Shown here in pieces: positions 57,304 to 64,000 of a DNA stretch of 64,000 nucleotides (its first letter is position 1; each line of letters opens with the position of its first letter). The translations under genes and the position numbers were made by a program. Where the stretch lies: positions 1 to 64,000 of the IMG/VR virus record IMGVR_UViG_3300038696_000126. One strand, written 5' to 3'. This DNA comes from a virus. The notes under the pieces are model-generated. The model did no database searches and was not told where the DNA came from. It worked only from the letters and a program-made list of their open reading frames with translations.

Positions 57304-57960
57304 TTAGAATATCCCTTTTAATAGGCTAATCCAACTAACGGCCTTGCTCCAATTAAACACTAAAAAACTAGCTATAAATCCAATGATAAAAAATACTATA
57401 ATGTATTTAATACTGATACGATACCGAACCTTCTTACTTGTGGTTTCTTTATTGGTTTTAATTAAAGTGTTATTCTCTTTAGCAAGGCTACTGTAATCGT
57501 GTTTAAGGGCTTCTAACGATATTCTTATACTATCCGTTTCTTTTTTAAATACATTGCTTGTAGGGGCTTTATACCAGTCGTATTTAAAGTAATCCCATAT
57601 ACCTTTTATCGTGATGCTATCTAAACCTGATCTTAAAGTCAGTTCTTGCAGTTTAGCTACATCTACCTCCTGTGGTTTACCCCCTGCCGTACCACTAACC
57701 GTAGAGGCCAGTATGTTTTCTATGATTGTTATGTATTCCTTCTGAGCAAAGTTATCGTGCGACAGCTTGTTAATAATGCTATCCCGATTTACAAAAACAT
57801 TTTCCTTTTTTATTTCTGTAACATCAATAACTTCTAGGCTTTTTTTACTTCCACCGCAAGATGAAAGAACCATGCAAAACATAAGCATAATAAAAAGTAA
57901 CCATATTACTCTATGCCACGGATTGTCAGGGTTCGGTTGAAAGTTAATTAGTGTAGCCAT
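57304..57960 (-). CDS. candidate unimolecular spanin (lipoprotein plus C-terminal membrane anchor)
   Basis: N-terminal signal with lipobox VLSSCGGSKK (C35), a polar periplasmic region of about 145 residues with coiled-coil character (SISLEALKHDYSSLAKENNT-like), and a C-terminal membrane segment IKYIIVFFIIGFIASFLVF. A lipid anchor at one end and an inner-membrane anchor at the other is the hallmark of u-spanins, which fuse the two membranes during lysis. The lysis cluster position supports this. Confidence 0.6.
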   Translation of the reverse strand: MATLINFQPNPDNPWHRVIWLLFIMLMFCMVLSSCGGSKKSLEVIDVTEIKKENVFVNRDSIINKLSHDNFAQKEYITIIENILASTVSGTAGGKPQEVDVAKLQELTLRSGLDSITIKGIWDYFKYDWYKAPTSNVFKKETDSIRISLEALKHDYSSLAKENNTLIKTNKETTSKKVRYRISIKYIIVFFIIGFIASFLVFNWSKAVSWISLLKGIF

Positions 57961-58178
57961 TATTTAGCTATGTCTTTTGAAAACCTGCTAAAAACCTTAT
58001 TGGCTATTTTTTTACCGTCTATAAAAAGAAGCATAATCCCCAACAAAAACTCACTCACATTTACATATAAATCAGCAACCTTCGGGAAATCAAACATATA
58101 ACAGCTTAAAGCAAAAAGCATTAAAATAATCCCAAAAATAGAGGTTACTTTATCTTTAGAAACATCGGTGGTTAACAT
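57960..58178 (-). CDS. candidate holin (72 aa, two membrane segments)
   Basis: Two hydrophobic stretches (IFGIILMLFALSCYMF and VSEFLLGIMLLFI) joined by a short charged turn, with a basic C-terminal tail (KKIANKVFSRFSKDIAK). Size and topology fit class II holins. It lies first in the lysis operon behind a TAACTTTG promoter element. Confidence 0.55.
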   Translation of the reverse strand: MLTTDVSKDKVTSIFGIILMLFALSCYMFDFPKVADLYVNVSEFLLGIMLLFIDGKKIANKVFSRFSKDIAK

Positions 58179-58194
58179 GGTATTATTTTAAATG

Positions 58195-58202
58195 CAAAGT
58201 TA
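58195..58202 (-). promoter_or_regulatory. TAnnTTTG promoter element for the lysis operon
   Basis: CAAAGTTA on +, TAACTTTG on -, 17 bp before the holin-like ATG at 58178. It separates lysis genes from the fibre-like genes upstream. Confidence 0.55.
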
Positions 58203-58215
58203 CAAAATTGTTATT

Positions 58216-58320
58216 TTATCGGTATAGGCCAATGGCCTCTTTTGTGCCCTCATCTCGGCTAAAGCGGAGTAGTTCATTCCAAGTAGCGCCTTGGCTTATG
58301 TTGTAGTTTATTACGGTCAT
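58216..58320 (-). CDS. 34-aa small protein after the fibre/lyase gene
   Basis: ATG at 58320, 5 bp after the 889-aa gene's stop: MTVINYNISQGATWNELLRF then SRDEGTKEAIGLYR. It reads like the start of a phage structural protein and could be a truncated fragment or a real small gene. Confidence 0.4.
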   Translation of the reverse strand: MTVINYNISQGATWNELLRFSRDEGTKEAIGLYR

Positions 58321-58325
58321 GGATT

Positions 58326-60995
58326 TTAAGGTGTTATGCCCGGGTAGGTTACATTTGGCCCGTAAGTGTTTATCCAGTGCAGGCTGTCTGCCATTTCTTC
58401 AAGTAGAGTGTAACCGCTTGCTCCAATAGAAAATGGATTAGCGGGAAGGGTTCTTATGTTTACCGTATCTGGTTGATATAGGGCCCCACCAACTTCTCCC
58501 ATATTATTAGGCGGTGGCAACACAGTATTGTTAATCGCTTTTTGCTTTTGTGCAATAACTGCTGCGCTCGGGTAAAAAGAATTTGCTCCTGCAAAAGTGG
58601 TGATGTACTTGCGCGCTAAATAAGCTGGTAAAGTCTGAAGCCCGGGTAACGTATGTGTTGGGTTAAGGGCAATATGGGTTGGTTCTTGCGCTTCAAATTC
58701 TGTAAGCACACCATTAACGTAATTAGAATCGTAATACAACAGACCAGCGTTTTCAAAACCCTTAGGATAAGGTCGCATATAAGAAATTGTCATAAGGTCT
58801 AGGAAGTTGTTCTTAATGGTGGCAATGGGATAACCCCCTTCTAAAGTATCATCTTCGCGAGGTACTCCATAAACGGTAGCTATTCCCTGCCGCCCGCCAA
58901 ATCCATAGTTTTCAATTATTAAACCGCTACATTGACTCCCCCATTGTGGCATTCTATCTACGCATCCTACAAAGGCATTCCTGTAAATCAGTAAGCTATC
59001 ACCTTCACCTACTGCTTGTTTTAAGTTTAGCAAACCTTTTGGGTGTTTACCCTTTTGATGACCGACCAACACCCCATTTACGACTTCATGATAGGCAAGT
59101 GGGTCAGCAAATAAACAGTTACTAATGCTTGTGTTGCTGCTTCTTGTTTGCATTAGCTCATCAGTACCATAATTAAAGGTACAATGGTCTATTGTTACAT
59201 AGTTAGCGCCTATTTTCATTACATCACGCTCCCCATACTGTGTCCACCCGGCCGTGTTAATGAAAGCACTTCTTTCTATGCCGGGCAAAGTATCTGTACC
59301 CGCACTATAAGTCATATTTTGGATAATCACATTATCTGCAACAATATCTGTTTCTCGGCTATGTATTCTAAGTGCCGGTGAACCTGTAGGCACAAATTGC
59401 CCAAAAATTGTGAGGTCGCCTTCTGTAATTCGGCTGCTTTCAAAAAAGCTAGTATCAGACGTGCCACCAGCAAACACTACTATTGTTGAGGGTACGCCAT
59501 CATTGTTAGCGCTATCAATTGCAGCATTATAACTGCCCACGCCTTCAAAATGGTTATTGGTTACAGTGTATAGTTTAGGCGTTAAGTTAGAGCCTCTACC
59601 ACTACCGCCCGTTGCACGATAACCATATCCATCAAAATTTCGGGGCAAGGCTGGTAACGCTACGTTAGCTAATGTGGTATTTAAGTAAAATTTTTCTTGC
59701 GCAAATAAATCTATGGTATCGTTGAGAGCCTGTATTTCTCCTAGCGCAGCGCTTACTAATTCATAGATACTATTTTTGAGGCTTAAGCTTGCTGGCCCCA
59801 CAAAGAACGCGCTTAAAGTATCGGCTAAATAGCTATCTATTGTAATACTTGTAGGCGTTTCGCTTACACTGCTGGCAAAAGTATGTACTTTTCTAGCGCC
59901 TAAAGCAAAACTTCCGGGGTAAGCTTCTGTTTCAGAGGCTATATTTTCTGTTTGAGGAACCGCGCCACCTGAGTTAAAACTGCCTTTGCTTACCTTATTT
60001 TCTACATAAGAATACCACATAAATGGCGAAGCATTTGGGTTTACACTAGCCAACCGGCTAGGCCCACCAACCCCACCAACCCAACTTACCCCTCTATTTT
60101 GTCCTATTATAAATTGTTGTCCAATACTAATTTCTTGTTTTGCGTTGGCTCCAATTTTTGCCTGATAACCATAGGTCAATCCAGTACCCGAGGTACTTTT
60201 GTTAAAGTATAAAGCCCCCATACTATAGTCATTGTAAAAATGGGCTGTGTCCGCTCTTGCGAAAGTATAGCCGTTTTCCAAGTAGCCCGTACCCCCAGAT
60301 GTCCAACCCGCGTAAGGCGCTAAAATTGTCGTGTTTACTTCTTCAAATCTGTGTTCAGTTGGATTCACTAAATTGATTCCAAGTTGCGCTATGGTCGTTG
60401 TTTTGTCTCCTGCAAATATCCAAAGACCACCGCCTGGAAAATTAGCTAAGCTATCGTAATGACCTCTAGCTATTAGGCTATCTACTACTTTTCTGTAAAT
60501 TGCCTGAGTGGTAGCGCTGGGTAATGCTACGTCATTGCTAGACATAAAATCAAGCACTTTATCATAGCCTTGACTTTCAACTACGTCTTTTTTCTGCGTA
60601 AACATAAACGCCTCATCTTCATCTCCATAAAAATAGAGTCTTGCATTCACATTGTTATCGTGCAAACTGTCGCCATCACTGATAATTACGTTTAACACTT
60701 CTGTGTTTACCCATGCCGTTCCGTTATACACCTTAATAACATTTCCTATCGGAGGTGGGGGTGGTGGTTTTACTGTGTCTTTTAATGCTATTATCAGGCT
60801 ATCTAAAGTGTTTTGTGTTTTAAATAACTGGTTGTCTAAAGCTTTTGTTTTTACCGTGTTTTTTGCTATTTCTTTTTCTAAAAGATTAGTATAACTCTCT
60901 AATACTTTAAACGATTTTTGAGTTGGAACTTCTACGGGTTGAGCCATAGCACCGAAGCTAATAGCTAACGCTAACATTGTTTTTTTTATTACCAC
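58326..60995 (-). CDS. exported fibre-like protein with pectate-lyase-like beta-helix (889 aa)
   Basis: GTG start at 60995 gives a signal peptide (KKTMLALAISFGAMAQ, cleavage after AQ). Next come a coiled coil (about 25-75), a Pro-rich linker (VKPPPPPPIG) and a YNGTAWVNTE segment shared with the neighbouring fibre-like proteins. Residues about 500-760 match the family-1 pectate lyase right-handed helix pattern: DNVIIQNMTYSAG, VTIDHCTFNYGTDELMQTRS and SISNCLFADP. It may bind or degrade surface polysaccharide. An export signal on a fibre-like protein is unusual. Confidence 0.65.
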   Translation of the reverse strand: MVIKKTMLALAISFGAMAQPVEVPTQKSFKVLESYTNLLEKEIAKNTVKTKALDNQLFKTQNTLDSLIIALKDTVKPPPPPPIGNVIKVYNGTAWVNTEVLNVIISDGDSLHDNNVNARLYFYGDEDEAFMFTQKKDVVESQGYDKVLDFMSSNDVALPSATTQAIYRKVVDSLIARGHYDSLANFPGGGLWIFAGDKTTTIAQLGINLVNPTEHRFEEVNTTILAPYAGWTSGGTGYLENGYTFARADTAHFYNDYSMGALYFNKSTSGTGLTYGYQAKIGANAKQEISIGQQFIIGQNRGVSWVGGVGGPSRLASVNPNASPFMWYSYVENKVSKGSFNSGGAVPQTENIASETEAYPGSFALGARKVHTFASSVSETPTSITIDSYLADTLSAFFVGPASLSLKNSIYELVSAALGEIQALNDTIDLFAQEKFYLNTTLANVALPALPRNFDGYGYRATGGSGRGSNLTPKLYTVTNNHFEGVGSYNAAIDSANNDGVPSTIVVFAGGTSDTSFFESSRITEGDLTIFGQFVPTGSPALRIHSRETDIVADNVIIQNMTYSAGTDTLPGIERSAFINTAGWTQYGERDVMKIGANYVTIDHCTFNYGTDELMQTRSSNTSISNCLFADPLAYHEVVNGVLVGHQKGKHPKGLLNLKQAVGEGDSLLIYRNAFVGCVDRMPQWGSQCSGLIIENYGFGGRQGIATVYGVPREDDTLEGGYPIATIKNNFLDLMTISYMRPYPKGFENAGLLYYDSNYVNGVLTEFEAQEPTHIALNPTHTLPGLQTLPAYLARKYITTFAGANSFYPSAAVIAQKQKAINNTVLPPPNNMGEVGGALYQPDTVNIRTLPANPFSIGASGYTLLEEMADSLHWINTYGPNVTYPGITP

Positions 60996-61537
60996 ATTCT
61001 TATTTTAACATCATTTTTATACGTGTACACCCCGCCAAAATAAGGCCGAGCTTCTGATTTATGTAACTTCTTAAAGTTGTAAAAAGTAGCTGTATCGCCC
61101 TCTTTTATGTTTGACTGCATTATATCCCAACCTCGCACTCCGTTACGGTAGTAATATTCCGCTATCTCGTAAGTCGTGTCTTCGGGGTTATACCTCCACA
61201 CCATTCTATGACTATTATCGTGCATCCCGAAACTTGTATTGAGGTCTAAGGTCGGGTTAAACGTACCTCCTATTTTATTCCACCCCTTGTAGTAAACACC
61301 TGCGCCTGTTCCTGCGGGTATTAAGTATCTGCTTTTGTAAGAAAATATGACATGATAATCGTCAACGCTTTGTTTACACTCAAGCAAGTCTAAGAAATCC
61401 CAAACCGACCTGTTTAATACCCTGTGCTTTCCTGCCGAGTACTTTATAGTTATTACCCTAGAACTTAATTCGCTGCAACTTTTTTTCTCACAGCTAAGTA
61501 GGGTAATTGAAATAAATAAAAGTAATAGTAGTTTCAT
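60989..61537 (-). CDS. phage-encoded lipoprotein (182 aa)
   Basis: Signal peptide with lipobox ITLLSCEKK (C16), then a beta-rich domain with many Trp/Tyr (VWDFLDLLECK, GVYYKGWNKIG, MVWRYNPEDTTYEIAEYYYR). It overlaps the next start by 7 bp. Probably displayed on the host cell surface; superinfection exclusion is one option, a virion role another. Confidence 0.6.
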   Translation of the reverse strand: MKLLLLLFISITLLSCEKKSCSELSSRVITIKYSAGKHRVLNRSVWDFLDLLECKQSVDDYHVIFSYKSRYLIPAGTGAGVYYKGWNKIGGTFNPTLDLNTSFGMHDNSHRMVWRYNPEDTTYEIAEYYYRNGVRGWDIMQSNIKEGDTATFYNFKKLHKSEARPYFGGVYTYKNDVKIRMW

Positions 61538-61546
61538 GGTTTTAAT

Positions 61547-62851
61547 TTAAAGAGCAGTTCCGTCTGTGTTTACCCATGCCGTTCCGTTATACAAAATTAG
61601 TTGTTTTGGGTCTAAAGTTGTATCAAAATATACTTGCCCCGCAGCAGGGCTTGATGGTCTTTGCGCTGTTGTACCGCCTTGATGCACATTACGGTTTGTT
61701 GCATTCATGCTTGTGCCATCGCTTACTAATATCTGCTCTGCGGTTAATTCAGCGCCATTTGCATCAAAAAAATTAGCAGTGTAATGTACGTTATTTATAC
61801 TATCCAATTCCCACCCAACCAAATTTGTGTTGTACAATCTGTGGGTTTTTCTTGCCTTTGTGTATGCCAAATTACCCTCACCATCTGCCAACATGATTAC
61901 ATTGCTAATGCTATCATAATTATCATTTTGAGCATCCTTAACGGCATAAGCCAAGGTGGTTATAGGGTTTAGTTCTGAACCTATGTACACTGAGTAATTG
62001 GAGATAAAAGGGGTGGTAGTTGAAAATGAGCCTACACTTGTTAGAGCTAAACCCCCTAGCCCCTTTATTACCCCATTAACACCATTAGCATCTGAAAATG
62101 CGCCTAACCCAAATCCAGAATTAGCACTACCTTCTACCATAGTACCTAGCGAAAACATACCAAAAGCAGTATTAGCAGCACCATATTTTAAATCACTTAA
62201 AGCTACCCTACCAAAAGCACTATTTGAGCCACCCATCTCTAGGCTAACTAAAGCCGCGTGTCCAAAAATTGAATTACTTCTATTTTGTGGTAGTATGTTA
62301 AAATAGTATTCTATGGCATTAAGACTATCTACCGTGTAAGTTCGCATATTCCCAAACAACTGAACGCCAAAAGCTGTATTTTCTCGAAAAATAGAACTAG
62401 GCATGGCGCTATCAAAACCATTAACGGTGTAAATCATATTACGACTTTCATCATTGGTAAAAAGGTTATCTATATTTGGGTTATTTGTACCCTGCTTACC
62501 AACCATGTACATTGATTGGTTAGCGGTTTTTCCTATTCTTAAACTATCTGAAACATAGATGTCGTTTGTAGTGGCCGCCCCAGCGGCAGTTACTTGCTGC
62601 AAGTTAAAGGAGGTAGCACCACCCACCACTATCGCTCTAACTTGTGCTATGCTTATACTATCAACCACCCCCGTAGCTGCGTTTAAAACTAAGAATATAG
62701 TATCAGTTCCATCGGCTAAAGATGGTAGTAAAACATCACCACTAGATTTAAAACCTCTAGTCCAATCGTATAGGAAAGGGTTAGATGTATAGGTCTGTGA
62801 AAAAGCTGTAAAACCTATTAAGAATAATGCTGCTAGTATTTTGTTTTTCAT
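61547..62851 (-). CDS. exported fibre-like protein with NxAFG repeats (434 aa)
   Basis: Signal peptide MKNKILAALFLIGFTAFSQ. The middle has repeats of the NSAFGRVALSDLKYGAANTA type (about 195-255), seen in trimeric adhesin and fibre-head domains. The C-terminus carries the shared module LTAEQILVSDGT, GTTAQRPSSPAAG, LILYNGTAWVNTDG. It may be a receptor-binding or decoy surface protein. Confidence 0.6.
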   Translation of the reverse strand: MKNKILAALFLIGFTAFSQTYTSNPFLYDWTRGFKSSGDVLLPSLADGTDTIFLVLNAATGVVDSISIAQVRAIVVGGATSFNLQQVTAAGAATTNDIYVSDSLRIGKTANQSMYMVGKQGTNNPNIDNLFTNDESRNMIYTVNGFDSAMPSSIFRENTAFGVQLFGNMRTYTVDSLNAIEYYFNILPQNRSNSIFGHAALVSLEMGGSNSAFGRVALSDLKYGAANTAFGMFSLGTMVEGSANSGFGLGAFSDANGVNGVIKGLGGLALTSVGSFSTTTPFISNYSVYIGSELNPITTLAYAVKDAQNDNYDSISNVIMLADGEGNLAYTKARKTHRLYNTNLVGWELDSINNVHYTANFFDANGAELTAEQILVSDGTSMNATNRNVHQGGTTAQRPSSPAAGQVYFDTTLDPKQLILYNGTAWVNTDGTAL

Positions 62852-62870
62852 GTCGTTATTTTTAATGTTT

Positions 62871-63887
62871 TTAATCTAAAGCACTTCCGTCAGGTTTGCG
62901 CCAAGCACTACCGTTGTAAAGGATTAACCCATTCAACGTAGTGTCGTAGTATATCTCTCCTGCTACGGGAGATGCGGGACGTTGTGCTGTTGTTCCGCTT
63001 TGAGGTACATTTCTATTCTTAGCATCAGTTTTAGTTCCATCGCTTACTAATATCTGCTCTGCGGTTAAAGCTGCTGCGTTACCGTCCGTAAGGTTTCCGT
63101 TTAGTTTTAAGCCTCCAAACAAAGTTAACACTCTATTGCTATCTAATGTTAATGCAGTTCTGTACGTACCGTCTTTTTTAGACTCTATTTTTAAAAACCC
63201 ACCTTGGTCGGTAGTGCTAGTGTTTAAAAAACGAGTAGTGCCTAATATGCTGTTTGATGTTTGATTAGCGCCAAAATTTAAGTAGTTACTAGCTAGGTTT
63301 AGTTTATCGCTTAAAGTTAGGCCAGTAGCAGCGTTAAAGGTTGCTTGCGTAACACCATTTGGCTTAATTTGTATTGTAGCCACACTGCTGAAAGTTGTAA
63401 GGGCTAGGGCGCTGCCTAAGTTTGTTATGCTTGCGTCTGAGGCAGTGCCATCAAGAAAAATTGAGGCTCTATTACCTTTTATAAACAAGGTTGTTACGGG
63501 TGGTGAGCCTTGATTAAATATTGTATCTCCATTTAAAGTCATTAGCACATTAGCCCCATCAACATCTGTATAATCAGTGATTGATAGATGCTTGTCAGTA
63601 ATTGCATTTACAGTAGCCACATCATCTAGCGTAACATTTGCTCTGACTAAGGTTAATATATTAGCATCTGTTCTACTTAAAGAGCCGCTTGCCACAGTGT
63701 CAATAGTGCCATTTGCGTTTACTACCAAAACTGCATTAGTGGTTGTTCCCGCTAAAGTTCCTATTTTAATACCCCCCGAAAAAACAGCTAAGTTCTTCCA
63801 ATCTATAAGGGCGTAGTTGTTGGCGGTTGTGTTTTGCGATAAAGCTGAAAAGCTTATTAGCAATAAAAGTAGTGTTATCTTTTTCAT
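62871..63887 (-). CDS. exported fibre-like protein (338 aa)
   Basis: Start at 63887 (MKKITLLLLLISFSALSQ, signal peptide); a start 30 bp upstream would add a polar extension and is less likely. Beta-rich body with GIKIGTLAGTTTNAVLVVNA and the C-terminal module LTAEQILVSDGT, GTTAQRPASPVAG, LILYNGSAWRKPDG, shared with the 434-aa protein. Probably a paralogue in a fibre-like family. Confidence 0.6.
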   Translation of the reverse strand: MKKITLLLLLISFSALSQNTTANNYALIDWKNLAVFSGGIKIGTLAGTTTNAVLVVNANGTIDTVASGSLSRTDANILTLVRANVTLDDVATVNAITDKHLSITDYTDVDGANVLMTLNGDTIFNQGSPPVTTLFIKGNRASIFLDGTASDASITNLGSALALTTFSSVATIQIKPNGVTQATFNAATGLTLSDKLNLASNYLNFGANQTSNSILGTTRFLNTSTTDQGGFLKIESKKDGTYRTALTLDSNRVLTLFGGLKLNGNLTDGNAAALTAEQILVSDGTKTDAKNRNVPQSGTTAQRPASPVAGEIYYDTTLNGLILYNGSAWRKPDGSALD

Positions 63888-63935
63888 ATGTATAGTTATC
63901 ATCCTATTTTCACCCATTCGTCTTCTCCACCTTCA

Positions 63936-64000
63936 TTATGGTTTAACAAGTTTTGCGTCTATCCAAAATTGATTAAAGTCAAAGCCCGTAAATTGAGCTT
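63936..64000 (-). CDS. 3' end of a gene running out of the window
   Basis: The - strand frame entering at 64000 reads AQFTGFDFNQFWIDAKLVKP and stops at 63938-63936. It is upstream of the exported fibre-like genes in the same direction. Too little remains to name it. Confidence 0.5.
   Translation of the reverse strand, partial: AQFTGFDFNQFWIDAKLVKP

Noticed and set aside
1-64000. Tyrosine or serine recombinase that could move the cassettes
   Set aside because: No protein with R..HxxR..Y or serine-recombinase motifs was seen; the HNH enzyme is of homing type.
1-64000. Window as a complete circular genome
   Set aside because: The left edge cuts a + gene and the right edge a - gene, and no overlap between the two ends was seen.

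Overview
The window reads as one phage genome segment, most likely a short-tailed (podovirus-like) phage of a Bacteroidota (Flavobacteriia-like) host. Support for the phage: a terminase large subunit, large portal, capsid protein with scaffold, two head-tail connector-like proteins, a 1457-residue tail protein and a 2356-residue ejection-type protein, with no housekeeping genes. Support for the host phylum: AT-rich DNA, start codons preceded by A-rich leaders rather than Shine-Dalgarno sites, repeated TAnnTTTG promoter elements, signal peptides ending in SQ, and a VirE/BT4734-like primase domain. No integrase, DNA polymerase or endolysin is visible. Both window ends cut through genes, so those functions may lie outside.

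Layout, with blocks alternating between strands: 2-5111 (+) replication/recombination (clamp-like protein, ERF annealing protein, flap endonuclease, small zinc proteins); 5108-8372 (-) terminase with two GroES-like proteins; 8457-10714 (+) small genes and a RepL-like initiator with two iterons; 10707-24690 (-) virion genes (giant ejection protein, capsid, scaffold) with a small accessory island at 19.3-20.5 kb; 24849-33599 (+) accessory cassettes, a lambda-O-like initiator with iterons inside its gene, primase-helicase, SSB-like protein, a tRNA-like element, a cREC protein and a DnaA domain IV protein; 33649-41677 (-) tail protein and portal; 41797-51457 (+) accessory cassettes, nuclease, phosphoesterase, connectors; 51454-53477 (-) a true GroES and fibre/decoration proteins; 53585-56593 (+) accessory cassettes; 56636-64000 (-) lysis cluster and exported fibre-like proteins.

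The most unusual content is a system of gene cassettes resembling integron cassettes. Accessory genes (several DNA methyltransferases and small unknown proteins) are each separated by a long imperfect hairpin that starts with CTAAC, often overlapping the previous stop codon, and ends with GTTAG. The sequence just before each gene (for example GTTAGCATTAGTAC) is the reverse complement of the sequence just after it (GTATTAATGCTAAC), as expected if each cassette once circularised. Stem mismatches are mostly G.T wobbles with the G in the left arm, so one strand is favoured for folding. I found such sites at 19.5-20.1 kb (- strand), 25.1-26.9, 29.9-30.2, 33.0-33.65, 42.2-46.45 and 53.7-56.64 kb. 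A compact site variant closes most arrays.

Other notable content: three GroES-like proteins; a homing endonuclease that appears to have replaced the 3' end of a methyltransferase gene and left the original tail as a relic; a 16-bp iteron array inside a replication initiator gene; a 177-residue clamp-like protein; and fibre-like proteins with export signals. All functions are inferred from reading the sequence; no database search was run.
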